A stretch of DNA of 64,000 nucleotides from CBDCKR01 sp964572045 (GCA_964572045.1 CAZNEI010000004.1:1-64000); one strand, 5' to 3'; counted from the first letter of the stretch, positions 8,550-17,815 are shown. Made by a program: numbers and translations. The notes: generated from the letters alone by a model not told the origin.

Positions 8550-9683
8550 TCAGTCCGTCGGAGTTCCTGCCTCCACCTGATCAAAGGCCTCGGCCAGCCG
8601 CGCGAGGGCCTCAGAGAGCTCTGCGGTCGGCGGCCCGAACCCCAGCCTCAGGTATCCATCCATGCCGAAATGATCTCCCGGAACCACCAGGAGGTCCATT
8701 TCCCTCCGAAGCTTCTCCGCGAACGCAGTGGAGTTGACTGGTGCGCTGTAGGCGACATAGCAGATCGCGCCTGCGTCGGGCATGCGGTAGGTGTAGCGTC
8801 CCGCCTGGCCGGCGATCCACTCCGTCAGAAGTTGGAGGTTGTCGTTCAGAATGCCACGCGTACGGGCCAGGATCTTCGACCGCGTAGTCGGCTCGAGGAC
8901 CAGGCAGGCGAGGGTGTCGGAGAGGTTGGCGGGGGCGATCGTCGTGTAGTCGGTCCGGCCCCACATACTCTCCATGATCTCGGGTGGCCCCACGACCCAA
9001 CCGAGTCGCAGGCCTGGAAGGCCGTAGGCCTTGGAGAGCGAGTTGGTCACGAGTACGCGCTCCGTCCGCCCCCAGAAAGACGGGGTCTCTTGGCCGTCGA
9101 CCTCCGCCCCCTGATAAACCTCGTCCGCCAGAATCCAGGCTCCGAAGCGGTCGGCTAGCCTCACGATCTCCGACATGGCATCGGCGCTCAGGACCGCCCC
9201 CGTCGGATTGTTCGGGTTCGTCACGAGGATCGAGCGTGCACCCTGCCTGAGGCCGTGCTCCAACATCTCCAGGTCGGGCTGCCACCCCTCTGCCTCGACG
9301 AGGTGATACGGTACGACTGGAGCCGAGAAACTCTCCAGCAGGCCGGGCACCTGCATGTAGTTGGGCAACATGACGGCGACCGGGGCTTCGAGGTCAAGGA
9401 TATGCCAGAACGCGGCGAAGTTGGCCTCCGCTCCCCCGATCGTGACCAGTACCGACGCTTCGGTCACTCCGCGATAGAGCGCGGCGATCCGCTCCCTAAG
9501 GTCGTCGCTTCCGTTGGACTGGCCGTATCCCAGGCGCAGATCGAGGACCTCGGGTGCGCGATCCGCGAGCTCCAGAAGCTCGGAGAGCGAGAGCGGGTGC
9601 ACGCCGCTCTCCGAGAGGTTGAAGCGGACGCGGTGCTCGTACGTGGACTGCCACCGCTCCATCCTGAAGGGACTGTATCTCAA
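8550..9683 (-). CDS. Class I/II PLP-dependent aminotransferase
   Basis: A 377-residue fold-type I aminotransferase. The cofactor site is clear: TNPNNPTG (about 155-162), LADEVYQGAE (Asp/Tyr), and TNSLSKAYGLPGLRLGW with the Schiff-base Lys at about 218. The N-terminus (SPFRMERWQSTYEHRVRFNL) resembles the group often labelled aspartate aminotransferase- or capreomycidine synthase-like, with an Arg/Tyr-rich opening. The amino donor and pathway cannot be read from the sequence, and the neighbours give no hint. It is transcribed divergently from apgM across 197 bp that should hold both promoters. Confidence 0.85.
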   Translation of the reverse strand: MRYSPFRMERWQSTYEHRVRFNLSESGVHPLSLSELLELADRAPEVLDLRLGYGQSNGSDDLRERIAALYRGVTEASVLVTIGGAEANFAAFWHILDLEAPVAVMLPNYMQVPGLLESFSAPVVPYHLVEAEGWQPDLEMLEHGLRQGARSILVTNPNNPTGAVLSADAMSEIVRLADRFGAWILADEVYQGAEVDGQETPSFWGRTERVLVTNSLSKAYGLPGLRLGWVVGPPEIMESMWGRTDYTTIAPANLSDTLACLVLEPTTRSKILARTRGILNDNLQLLTEWIAGQAGRYTYRMPDAGAICYVAYSAPVNSTAFAEKLRREMDLLVVPGDHFGMDGYLRLGFGPPTAELSEALARLAEAFDQVEAGTPTD

Positions 9684-9880
9684 GCCTCGTCCTCCTCGGT
9701 CAGGCTCCGTGCACGGACGCCCTCGGCGTCTTCGTATGCTCGCTCCGCTCGCCCGAAGCGTCCGCCGACCCGCTCGGCGCTGGCAGAGTACCCCCTACGC
9801 GTCGATTCGGATCCACGGAACGGCTATGTTGTCCCATAGACTTTCGCTCCCATTCTACGACCGGTGATCGGGACGGATAC

Positions 9881-11095
9881 ATGACGGCGTCCTCTCTCCT
9901 TGGCGGCCTCGCCCTCAGAGGCGTCGATGGCGGAACGATCATCCTCGTGGTCTTGGACGGCCTCGGCGGCCTGCCCCACCCCGATACCGGCAAGACGGAA
10001 TTGGAGTCGGCCGTGACTCCCAACCTCGACGCCCTGGCGGCGAGAAGCTCTCTGGGCTTGCTCATGCCGGCGGCGCACGGGATCACAGCCGGGAGCGGGC
10101 CGGGCCATCTTTCACTGTTCGGCTACGATCCGCTCAGTTTCCCGGTCGGCAGGGGCGTGCTCAGCGCCCTAGGGGTGGGATTCGACCTCCAGCCGGGGGA
10201 TGTGGCCGCCCGCCTCAATCTGGCGACGCTCGATGGCGAGGGGGTAGTCGTGGACCGCCGCGCGGCTCGCCCTTCGGACGAGGAGGGGCGGCGCGTGGTC
10301 GGAAGAGTCTCAAGAGGGATCCGACCGCCCGACGATGTAGAGGTCACGCTCATCCACGAGAAGGAGCACCGCGTCGTGCTCATCCTTCGAGGAGGGGGTC
10401 TGCGAGCCGACGTGCAGGACACCGACCCGCAGAAGACCGGCCTGGCGCCTCTTCCCGTGACCGCCACCGACCCGGCGTCCGCCCCGACGGCCCAAGTGGT
10501 CCAGGGCCTCCTCGACCAGGTTCGTGAGGTCCTGGCCGACGAGCCGCGGGCCAACGCCATGCTGGCGCGCGGATTCGGCCGGTTCTCCACCTTCCCGACC
10601 TTCGAGGAGCGGTATGGGCTTCGTGCCATGGTTGTGGCGAAGTACCCCATGTACAGGGGCGTGGCCCGGCTCGTGGGGATGGCGGTGGAGGGCGTGCCCG
10701 CCGACAACGAGGAGACCGTCGCCCTCTTGGAGAGGCACTACGGCAGCTGCGATTTCTACTTCGTTCACTTCAAGGATCCCGACTCCTACGGTCACGATGG
10801 CGACTTCCAGGGCAAGGCGGCGGCGATCGAGGCGTTCGACGCCTTGCTTCCACGGATCGCCGACTTGAACCCTGATGTCCTCATCGTTACTGGGGATCAC
10901 TCCACGCCGGCCCTCTTCGGCGAGCATTCCTGGCACGACGTGCCCATCCTCATCGCCTCCCCATGGGTGCGGCCCTCGGCGACGGAATTCGGGGAGGCAG
11001 CGTGCCGCTCGGGTGATCTCGGCGTGGTGCCCGGGAAGGCCCTGATTTCTCTGGCGCTGGCCCACGCGGTCCGCCTCGAGAAATACGGCGCCTGA
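9881..11095 (+). CDS. apgM: Cofactor-independent phosphoglycerate mutase, archaeal-type (ApgM)
   Basis: A 404-residue alkaline-phosphatase-superfamily enzyme interconverting 3- and 2-phosphoglycerate in glycolysis and gluconeogenesis. Metal and phosphate ligands are visible in order: ILVVLDGLGGLP (Asp), SGPGHLSLFGYDP (nucleophile region), FYFVHFKDPDSYGHDGD, ILIVTGDHSTPALFGEHSWHDVPIL with the Asp/His cluster. This order and the roughly 400-residue length match ApgM (COG3635) rather than GpmI. The start ATG follows a GGGACGG stretch. Confidence 0.93.
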   Translation: MTASSLLGGLALRGVDGGTIILVVLDGLGGLPHPDTGKTELESAVTPNLDALAARSSLGLLMPAAHGITAGSGPGHLSLFGYDPLSFPVGRGVLSALGVGFDLQPGDVAARLNLATLDGEGVVVDRRAARPSDEEGRRVVGRVSRGIRPPDDVEVTLIHEKEHRVVLILRGGGLRADVQDTDPQKTGLAPLPVTATDPASAPTAQVVQGLLDQVREVLADEPRANAMLARGFGRFSTFPTFEERYGLRAMVVAKYPMYRGVARLVGMAVEGVPADNEETVALLERHYGSCDFYFVHFKDPDSYGHDGDFQGKAAAIEAFDALLPRIADLNPDVLIVTGDHSTPALFGEHSWHDVPILIASPWVRPSATEFGEAACRSGDLGVVPGKALISLALAHAVRLEKYGA

Positions 11096-11192
11096 TGAAC
11101 GACGGTGGAGCCGGCCTGGGCCGCCATGCGTGCCGGCCACACCTTGATGTCTTCGGCTGCGTCGACCGTCGAGGACAAGGAAGGTGAACTCT

Positions 11193-12488
11193 ATGGTGCT
11201 GTCCGTCCCCGTCGAACGTCTTGAGCTCGAAAACGGCCTGAAGGTGAACCTGTCGCGGGATCCCTCGACACCCGTCGTGGCCGTGAACCTGTGGTACGCC
11301 GTAGGCTCCCGGAACGAGCGACCCGGCCGTACGGGCTTCGCCCACTTATTCGAGCACATGATGTTCCAAGGCTCCCAACACGTTCCCGAAAACCGGCACT
11401 TCGAGCTGTTGGAAAGGGCTGGGGGGACGCTGAATGCTACGACCTGGTTCGATCGGACCAACTACTTCGAGACCGTGCCGTCGCACCAACTGGAATTGGC
11501 ACTCTGGCTGGAATCCGACCGGATGGGCTGGCTGCTCCCGGCGATGACCCAGGAGAAGCTGGACAACCAGCGTGATGTGGTGATCAACGAAAAGCGTCAG
11601 CGTTACGACAATCAGCCCTACGGCGACTGGGACCAGTGGATCCAGGCAATGGTCTATCCCGAGGACCATCCATACCATCACACCGTGATCGGCTCCATGG
11701 AGGACATCCGGGCGGCCACCTTGGAGGATGTGGCCGAGTTCTGCAGAGTGTTCTACGTGCCCAACAACGCAGTGCTGACGGTGTGCGGGGACTTCGACCG
11801 CAATGAGGCCGTGGAGATGATCGAGCGGTACTTCGCCGCGATCCCCCGAGGGGGAGAGATTCCGCCGCTGCCGGGGAAGCCGGAGTTGAGCCCCACCATC
11901 GGATCCACAGTGCGTGAGCGGATCGAGGCGCACGTCCCATTGCCCAGGGTCCTCATGGCCTTCCGCATCCCCGCCTGCACCACTCCGGCCTTCTACGCCG
12001 CCGATGTGGCGCAAGCTGTCGCCGCATCCGGAAGGGCTTCGAGGCTCTACCGCTCGCTTGTGCGTGACCGAAGGATCGCCAAGGACGTGGTTGGCCACGC
12101 CTTCCCGCTCACGACCGGTGCGGGCATGCTGCTCTTCTGGGCGACCGGGTTTTCGGGGTCCGATCCCACAGACCTCGAAGCCGCCCTGGCCACCGAGCTC
12201 GAGGGGCTGGAATCGGTGCGAGAGGAGGAGATCGAACGCGCCATTGCGGTCATGGAGACTCGGCTCGTGCACGAGATCCAACGGGTGGGCGCGCGGGCTG
12301 ACCTGCTCTCGATGTTCGATCAGCTCTTCGACGATCCGGCTCGCCTCAACAGCGAGCTGGAGCGGCTGCGCGCAGTCACGCCCGACCAGGTCGCAGAATT
12401 CACTAGGACCCATCTGGGCCCGAGCAACCGGGCGGTCCTGACCTACGTACCGGCTGGTCCCTCGCCGCACGCCGAGGAGGCTGGGTGA
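11193..12488 (+). CDS. M16 family zinc peptidase, active subunit
   Basis: A 431-residue M16B peptidase. The inverted zinc motif HLFEH is at residues 51-55, followed downstream by the Glu-containing NQRDVVINEKRQRY stretch that supplies the third zinc ligand. The C-terminal half is the usual second M16 domain. I chose ATG 11193 over GTG 11184 because AAGGAAGGTG ends 6 nt before it. There is no signal peptide, although related pairs often act in the periplasm. The stop overlaps the start of the next gene by 4 nt, so the two subunits are translationally coupled, as in other bacterial M16 heterodimers (PqqF/MPP-like alpha-beta pairs). Confidence 0.9.
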   Translation: MVLSVPVERLELENGLKVNLSRDPSTPVVAVNLWYAVGSRNERPGRTGFAHLFEHMMFQGSQHVPENRHFELLERAGGTLNATTWFDRTNYFETVPSHQLELALWLESDRMGWLLPAMTQEKLDNQRDVVINEKRQRYDNQPYGDWDQWIQAMVYPEDHPYHHTVIGSMEDIRAATLEDVAEFCRVFYVPNNAVLTVCGDFDRNEAVEMIERYFAAIPRGGEIPPLPGKPELSPTIGSTVRERIEAHVPLPRVLMAFRIPACTTPAFYAADVAQAVAASGRASRLYRSLVRDRRIAKDVVGHAFPLTTGAGMLLFWATGFSGSDPTDLEAALATELEGLESVREEEIERAIAVMETRLVHEIQRVGARADLLSMFDQLFDDPARLNSELERLRAVTPDQVAEFTRTHLGPSNRAVLTYVPAGPSPHAEEAG

Positions 12489-13855
12489 GCCCAACCCGAC
12501 GTTCGTCCACTCCAGGGCCCGGGTCCATTCGGAGCTTCGATTTCCCGGTCGTCGAGGCTGATCGCCTCCGCAACGGCCTGGAGATACGCGTGGTCCGGAA
12601 CCACACGCTCCCGATCGTCACCGTCAGCTTGTTGCTCGACGGAAGTGAGGCCACGCTCGATGAGCAGTGCGCTGGCTGGGCCGTCCTCACGGGTGACTCG
12701 TTGGAAGGCGGGACTGCGCAGCGATCGGGAACCGAGCTGGCGGAGGCGCAGGAAGCGACCGGTGCCGGGCTCTCTGTGGGGACCGGGTGGGACGGCACCA
12801 CCATCTCCCTCTCCTGTGTTCCAGATCGCCTGGACGCGGCTCTGGACCTCTTGGCCGAGGTGGTCATGCAGCCCGGCTTCCCTGCGGACGAAGTCGAGCG
12901 CGTGCGCGCGCAGAGGCTGGCCGCCATCGAGCACCGCAGGATAGACCCCGCCAGCGTCGCCACGGATGCGGCGTGTCGGGTGATCTACGCGGACGGGATC
13001 CCCTACGCGCGGCCCGTCGCCGGAAGCCTGGGCTCGGTCAGCAGGTTCAACTCCGAAGCCGCCAGAGGCTTTTGGGGAGCGCACTATCGGCCGGGTGCTG
13101 CGGGGCTCATCATCGTGGGCGATATTGACCCTGACGAGATCAGCACGCGGACCGAGCGCTGCTTTGGGGATTGGCGGGGAAACGCGCCGTCGGAGCGGCA
13201 GTTCGAAGCGAAGCCCAGGTCTCGCGAGCGCAGAGTCGTGATTGTCGACCGCCCAGGCGCCGTACAGTCCGAACTCCGGATCGGGCACGTAGGACAGCCG
13301 CGCTCCACACCGCAGTACTTTCCGCTCGTGGTGTTCAACACCGTGCTCGGCGGCGCCTTCACGAGCCGCCTGAACCTCAATCTCCGGGAGCGACACGGCT
13401 TCACTTACGGGGTGCGCTCGGCCTTCTCCTTCCGGCGCGCGGCCGGCCCATGGACCGTCGTCACCGCTGTGGGTACCGACGTGACGGCGAAGGCCGTTCA
13501 GGAGGTCCTCGGAGAGGTGGAGACCCTCCTCTCCGAGGGTCCGACGACCGAAGAGATCGAGGCCGCGCGTGACTACAGGGCGGGGGTGTTCCCGCTCCGC
13601 CTCGAGACGACCGGCCAAGTCGCGGCCCAGATCGCGCAACAGATCACCTACAACCTTCCCGGCGACTACCATGCCACCTACCGCGACCGGATTCGCGAGG
13701 TCACCCGAGACCAAGCCGTAGAGGCAGCCCAACGGTGCATCCGGCCCGACGAGATCGCGGTGGTGGTTTGTGGGGACGCGAGGGCTGTGCGCGCGCCCCT
13801 CGAGGCCCTCGAACTCGGATCCGTCGAGGTCCACTCCACTCCGCCCTCGGGTTGA
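12485..13855 (+). CDS. M16 family protein lacking the zinc motif, probable partner subunit
   Basis: A 456-residue M16 homologue. Where the first gene has HLFEH this one reads WAVLTGDSLEGG, so the zinc site is absent. It keeps the second-domain Arg/Tyr pair in RERHGFTYGVRSAF that binds substrate in the non-catalytic subunits of M16B heterodimers. The GTG start overlaps the upstream stop (GTGA). The expected product is the clamp half of a two-subunit peptidase with the preceding gene. No signal peptide is seen. Confidence 0.88.
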   Translation: MSPTRRSSTPGPGSIRSFDFPVVEADRLRNGLEIRVVRNHTLPIVTVSLLLDGSEATLDEQCAGWAVLTGDSLEGGTAQRSGTELAEAQEATGAGLSVGTGWDGTTISLSCVPDRLDAALDLLAEVVMQPGFPADEVERVRAQRLAAIEHRRIDPASVATDAACRVIYADGIPYARPVAGSLGSVSRFNSEAARGFWGAHYRPGAAGLIIVGDIDPDEISTRTERCFGDWRGNAPSERQFEAKPRSRERRVVIVDRPGAVQSELRIGHVGQPRSTPQYFPLVVFNTVLGGAFTSRLNLNLRERHGFTYGVRSAFSFRRAAGPWTVVTAVGTDVTAKAVQEVLGEVETLLSEGPTTEEIEAARDYRAGVFPLRLETTGQVAAQIAQQITYNLPGDYHATYRDRIREVTRDQAVEAAQRCIRPDEIAVVVCGDARAVRAPLEALELGSVEVHSTPPSG

Positions 13856-14543
13856 GCACGGGCGTGGCCGGCTCGCGGTGTGTCCCCCGCCGAGCGGTCT
13901 GGGAAGGGCGCCACCTTGACTCCGGCATCGAACAGGTCCGGGCCCGACGGCGGCGCAGGGGGAGGCCGGAGATCTTCCGCACGTGGGAGGCGAGCCACGC
14001 TCCCCGTAGCGGGACGGCTCACGAAGGGGGAGGCGACGTCCCCGCACATGCGACCCGTGCCGAATTGCGTCGCGGGCCACCTTCTTGAGGTTGCGGCCTT
14101 ACTCAGGCGGATCGCGGAGAAGTACGAGACGAGCGAAGTCGAAGAAGAGCCCCGGTTGCGGGCGGGCGCCCGCATGCGAGCGCCGCTACTCGCATCTGCG
14201 GTCGGTCCCGGGGCCGGATCCCGACGACAGAAGCACTTGCCGATTCGCTGTCCAGATTGATTCTTAATGAACGGGCTTCGTGCGGCATCGTAAACGAGAG
14301 AGTCGCTCCGCTTCGTTGGCGACGGTCCTTCGACCCTGTGGCGGCTGGCTCGACCGGGCTCGCTGTGTGAATGTGGTGTGAAGGGACGTCCTCAAGGTGG
14401 GACGGAGCTGGGCGCGAGCGGGACGTAGCACGGCCCATGTGGCCGGGATTCGCCCGATCTCGGGTGATGGAAGCGTGGCGCGGAACTTGCATCGGGTTCA
14501 ACAGTGGGGCCCGGTCCGTGCGCTCGTGAAGGGGGGACGAAAC
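13856..14543. other. Long intergenic region between the M16 operon and the sigma factor gene
   Basis: Nearly 690 bp with no supported gene. Two adjacent perfect hairpins at 14157-14194 are the clearest structure. A 70-codon frame from ATG 14049 has an amphipathic-helix-like middle but no family and no good ribosome site. A GGAACTT at 14482-14488 resembles an ECF -35 box, but no -10 lies at a suitable distance. The sigma factor frame stays open upstream to 14397. I take all of this as leader and regulatory sequence. Confidence 0.4.
14157..14194. repeat. Two adjacent perfect hairpins
   Basis: TGCGGGCG (14157-14164) pairs exactly with CGCCCGCA (14167-14174). It is followed immediately by TGCGAG (14175-14180), pairing with CTCGCA (14189-14194) across an 8-nt loop. 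No T-tract follows. They could stop read-through from the M16 operon or be structured leader RNA of the sigma factor gene about 350 nt downstream. Confidence 0.35.
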
Positions 14544-15185
14544 TTGACGAAGCAAGCCAAACTGAATGTCGTGGCTGGAGAGCTGGCGAGGGAGCATCGC
14601 AAAAGACTCGGCCAACTGGACGACAGCGAGGTCGTCCGGACGTTTCTCGACGGCGACGAGCGCGCGTTTGGAGAGCTCGTCAAGCGATACGACGGGAGGT
14701 TGGTCAACTTCGTCTATCGGACGGTGGGTGACCGTGAGCGCGCACAAGACTTGGTTCAGGAGACCTTCGTCCGCGTGTATCGCCACCTGCGCCGGTTCGA
14801 CCAATCGAAGAAGTTCTCAACCTGGATCTACACCATCGCCGGCAACCTGGCGAAGAACGAGCTCCGCAATCGTTCCCGCAACCCGCTCATCCTCTTCCAG
14901 ACGATCCGCAGGAACTGGGAGGCCGACCACCGCCCGCTGGAGTGGGAGGACTCGTCCTTCAAGCCGGACGACCTGTACCGCAGGCGTTTCCTCAAGGAAC
15001 TCGTCGAGAAGGCCGTCGTGGCGTTGCCCGAGCACCACCGGATCGTCTTCGTTCTCCGCGAGCTGGAGGGCAAGACGTACGAAGAGATCGCCGAGATCAC
15101 CGGATGCAACCTTGGGACCGTCAAGAGCCGACTGAACCGAGCGCGCAACAACTTCGCCCGCCTCATCGCCCCTTCCTTGGACTGA
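14544..15185 (+). CDS. ECF-type RNA polymerase sigma factor
   Basis: A 213-residue sigma-70 family protein. Region 2 is clear (AFGELVKRYDGRLVNFVYRT, then RAQDLVQETFVRVYRHL), with the -10-reading part in KKFSTWIYTIAGNLAKN. Region 4 reads LPEHHRIVFVLRELEGKTY followed by the helix-turn-helix EEIAEITGCNLGTVKSRLNR. I chose TTG 14544 because AAGGGGGG lies 7 nt upstream and the protein then has normal ECF length; GTG 14397 would add 49 unlike residues. The next gene looks like its anti-sigma factor. The target regulon is unknown. Confidence 0.9.
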   Translation: MTKQAKLNVVAGELAREHRKRLGQLDDSEVVRTFLDGDERAFGELVKRYDGRLVNFVYRTVGDRERAQDLVQETFVRVYRHLRRFDQSKKFSTWIYTIAGNLAKNELRNRSRNPLILFQTIRRNWEADHRPLEWEDSSFKPDDLYRRRFLKELVEKAVVALPEHHRIVFVLRELEGKTYEEIAEITGCNLGTVKSRLNRARNNFARLIAPSLD

Positions 15186-15367
15186 ACTCCGCTATCGGCG
15201 ACCCGGCATGTCGCCGTCCGTGCTCGGTCCGATCTGCTCGGAACCTGATCCTTGCCCTCCTGTACCAATCTGCTAGCGAGGGAACACGAGGCAGCGGCTC
15301 TACGTAGTATCCCACCGCGACGGCTGAAATCGGATCGGATTCATCACACAGGGACTGCTCGACAAAT

Positions 15368-15925
15368 ATGGATTGCTCGGAGTTTCTGGCTCGGTTTTCC
15401 GAGTATTACGACGCTCCTCCGGGCTCGCTCGCTCGAAGGGCCGCGGAGGCTCACATGGCGGAGTGCGAGAGCTGCAGCCGCTATGAACGAGTTGTAGCTC
15501 GAGGTGTCGACCTCCTCCGGTCGATGCCCCGAATCGACTTGGCCGAGTCCTTCCGGCCCCGGCTCGAACACCGGCTCTTCCACGTCGACCAAGACGGCTC
15601 GGCCGCTCGAACGGCGAGCGGCTCGGTGGTTCCGGCCGCAGCGGCGGTTGGGCTCGCGATCCTACTTGCCGTCATCGCCTGGTATCCCTCGTGGGGGCGG
15701 GCCACGCCCGAGGTGAGCCTTCCTGCGATCATCGTCTCGGACCCGCCGCAATCGGAGCCTTTGATCCCGACGGAGGGTATGGGGGCGCCGGTCGCGCCGC
15801 CCCTGAACCTGAGCGGCGGGCTCTGGTCCGACCCCAACACGCTGCTCTACAGGTACTCGCCGATGAGCGAGCGGTACCGCAACAATTCGGCGCTCCGACG
15901 AACGGGTCTCGATGGGATGAATTAA
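15368..15925 (+). CDS. Probable membrane-bound zinc-finger anti-sigma factor
   Basis: A 185-residue protein. The N-terminus has the ZAS-type finger: an early Cys (MDCSEFL), then AHMAECESCSRYERV with the His-x3-Cys-x2-Cys arrangement. One membrane segment follows at about residues 75-100 (SVVPAAAAVGLAILLAVIAW), and the rest would be periplasmic. Position 180 nt after an ECF sigma gene on the same strand supports an anti-sigma role. The periplasmic tail is Pro-rich and has no recognisable sensor domain, so the inducing signal is unknown. Confidence 0.78.
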   Translation: MDCSEFLARFSEYYDAPPGSLARRAAEAHMAECESCSRYERVVARGVDLLRSMPRIDLAESFRPRLEHRLFHVDQDGSAARTASGSVVPAAAAVGLAILLAVIAWYPSWGRATPEVSLPAIIVSDPPQSEPLIPTEGMGAPVAPPLNLSGGLWSDPNTLLYRYSPMSERYRNNSALRRTGLDGMN

Positions 15926-15929
15926 GCCG

Positions 15930-16958
15930 GTGGCAATGCGGGCAAGGCGCATCACGAGCCCCCTCCAGAGAGCCCTTGAGCAGGGACCCCTGGGCGGGGT
16001 TTTCTTCCTTTGGGGCGAGGACGAGCATCGCAAGGCGGAAGCGGTCAACGAGATCGTTGCCGCGCACCTCGAAGAGGCCACGAGGGACTTTAACCTCGAT
16101 GTCCTTCGCGGCTCAGAGGTAAAGGTCGAGGACCTGGCCCGAATCGCCGCCACGCCTCCCCTCATGGCTGATTGGCGGGTCGTCGTTGTCCGCGGCGCCG
16201 AGGCGTTCGCCACAACCCCTCGGGCCCGGGACCTCGTGCTAGGCCTGGCCAAGGCCCCGCCCGCCGGTCTGGCGCTCGTCCTGACGGCCCGCATCCCCCC
16301 CAGGTCCCGAGCCAAATTCTACACCCAGCTCAAGCGAGGAGCGCGGTCGCTGGAGTTCTCTGCCATCCACCCGGACGACGTGCCGGGATGGCTCGTGGAG
16401 GAAGCGAGGTCGCGGTTCGCCACTACGCTAGAGCCTGAAGCCGCCCGGGCACTCGCCCACGGCATCGGGACCGACCTGGGTATCCTGTCACGGGAGCTCG
16501 AGAAGCTGGAAGGCCTCGCTGGCGAGGGACGGAGAATCACTGTCGAGCACGTACGGATCGCAGGAGCCGTCCTTCCCGAACAGGATCGGTGGGGATGGTT
16601 CGACTTAGTGGGCGGCAGGAGCTTCGACGAGGCCCTCGGCGGGCTCAGGTTGTTGCTCGGACAGGGGGAGAGCGGGGTCGGGCTCACCGCGGGACTCGCC
16701 ACGCACCTCCTGCGGATCGGAGTCGCGTTGGAACAGGGACAGAAGGCACTTGAGCAACTGCTCCCGCCCCGCCAGAGGTGGCTGGCCTCTCGGATCGCGC
16801 GACAGGCTCGTGGCTGGAGCTCCGCAAAGATCCGGAAGGCGATTCTGGGTCTGCTCCGTGTGGATCTCTTACTCAAGACAAGCTCGCTGTCATCTGAGCA
16901 CCTGCTGGAGGAGTGGGTGCTCGCGGTCATGACCCCGGAGAGGGCGGTGTCCTCATGA
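15930..16958 (+). CDS. holA: DNA polymerase III delta subunit
   Basis: A 342-residue clamp-loader subunit. It begins LQRALEQGPLGGVFFLWGED, the usual opening of HolA proteins in which YLLxGxE is replaced by FFLWGEDE, and continues with the delta-specific LAKAPPAGLALVLTA and LEKLEGLAGEGRRITVEHV segments. It opens the sliding clamp during loading at the replication fork. GTG 15930 and ATG 15936 are both possible starts; neither has a strong ribosome site. It lies 5 nt after the anti-sigma stop and overlaps the next gene by 4 nt, so it sits inside an operon. Confidence 0.88.
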   Translation: MAMRARRITSPLQRALEQGPLGGVFFLWGEDEHRKAEAVNEIVAAHLEEATRDFNLDVLRGSEVKVEDLARIAATPPLMADWRVVVVRGAEAFATTPRARDLVLGLAKAPPAGLALVLTARIPPRSRAKFYTQLKRGARSLEFSAIHPDDVPGWLVEEARSRFATTLEPEAARALAHGIGTDLGILSRELEKLEGLAGEGRRITVEHVRIAGAVLPEQDRWGWFDLVGGRSFDEALGGLRLLLGQGESGVGLTAGLATHLLRIGVALEQGQKALEQLLPPRQRWLASRIARQARGWSSAKIRKAILGLLRVDLLLKTSSLSSEHLLEEWVLAVMTPERAVSS

Positions 16959-17815
16959 AGCGGAACGCTTCGACCTCGCACCGGCTCGCCCGAGTTCGGG
17001 CGGCATTGCTGAGGGCGATTCTCGCGGTGGCTCCGTCGATATGGCTGGCGGTTCCGTCGGACGGACAAGTCGCTCTGGATTCCGTAGATGCGCTGGCGCG
17101 GACTGGACGAACCGAGGAAGCCCGAACGCTTCTCGAGACGTGGTGGAACCATGACCGAACACGCTCGAGCCGTCAGGAGCGGCAGCACGCTCTGTGGCTT
17201 CGGGCGCTCCTGACGGTGGATCCGTGGACCGCGGCGCTGGACTATCAGCGACTGGTCGTGCAGTACCCCGCCGGTCCCTATTCGGACGGGGCGCTCGTGC
17301 GCTTGGCGATGATCGCCGACTTCGACGAGGACGTGCTCCGCGCGGCCGGCTACTACCGCATTCTGTTGCAGGACTATCCCCGGAGCCCCGACCAAGTCAC
17401 GGCCCGGCAGTGGCTCGGGGCTCACGCCAAGGAGATCGAGGAGGCTGAGGCCGTAGCGGCTCAAACCACGGACGCCGATGTGGCTGCGGCGACGGGCGAG
17501 GAGCCGTCCGTTCAACAGCTGAACATGGAGGCGCCTTCGGTGCGAGGAGAGGCTCTGGCGCCGCAAGCACCGCGGTACGCTGTGCAACTCGGGGCGTTTT
17601 CCACAAGGGAGCGTGCCAGGACCGTCGCGGCTTCAATGCGTCTGGCGAGCTTCGAGATCCGTTTGGTCCGGGTTACGGGAAGTCCACTATTTCGGATTCG
17701 AGTCGGTCGGTTTGCAGAGCGCTCGCAGGCCGTGGGGCTGAAGGACGAAATTGTGGGGCTGGGCTACGACGCTACGGTTGTTTCGGATGCGGCCGGCGAG
17801 GAACGGGTCCGATGA
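16955..17815 (+). CDS. Exported TPR-like protein with C-terminal SPOR domain
   Basis: A 286-residue protein. The N-terminus is a long basic-then-hydrophobic segment (AILAVAPSIWLAVPSDGQ), probably a signal peptide. The middle has helical repeats of tetratricopeptide character (LLTVDPWTAALDYQRLVVQY). The last 75 residues form a SPOR domain (PRYAVQLGAFSTRERARTV, then GSPLFRIRVGRFAERSQA), which binds denuded septal peptidoglycan. It probably acts in the periplasm at the division site. ATG 16955 overlaps the holA stop (ATGA). A 9-bp inverted repeat spans its stop codon. Confidence 0.8.
   Translation: MKRNASTSHRLARVRAALLRAILAVAPSIWLAVPSDGQVALDSVDALARTGRTEEARTLLETWWNHDRTRSSRQERQHALWLRALLTVDPWTAALDYQRLVVQYPAGPYSDGALVRLAMIADFDEDVLRAAGYYRILLQDYPRSPDQVTARQWLGAHAKEIEEAEAVAAQTTDADVAAATGEEPSVQQLNMEAPSVRGEALAPQAPRYAVQLGAFSTRERARTVAASMRLASFEIRLVRVTGSPLFRIRVGRFAERSQAVGLKDEIVGLGYDATVVSDAAGEERVR

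Noticed and set aside
12443..14080. 545-codon open frame on the minus strand across the second M16 gene
   Set aside because: It lies opposite a clear M16 coding region and its translation is Arg/Gly/Pro-rich with no family signature; long antisense frames are common at this GC content.
14049..14261. Possible 70-codon small gene with a helical middle upstream of the sigma factor
   Set aside because: No well-spaced ribosome site and no conserved motif; the hairpins at 14157-14194 fall inside it and better explain the sequence.
14482..14488. GGAACTT resembling an ECF sigma -35 box before the sigma gene
   Set aside because: No matching -10 at 15-17 nt; the nearest GTC lies too far away.
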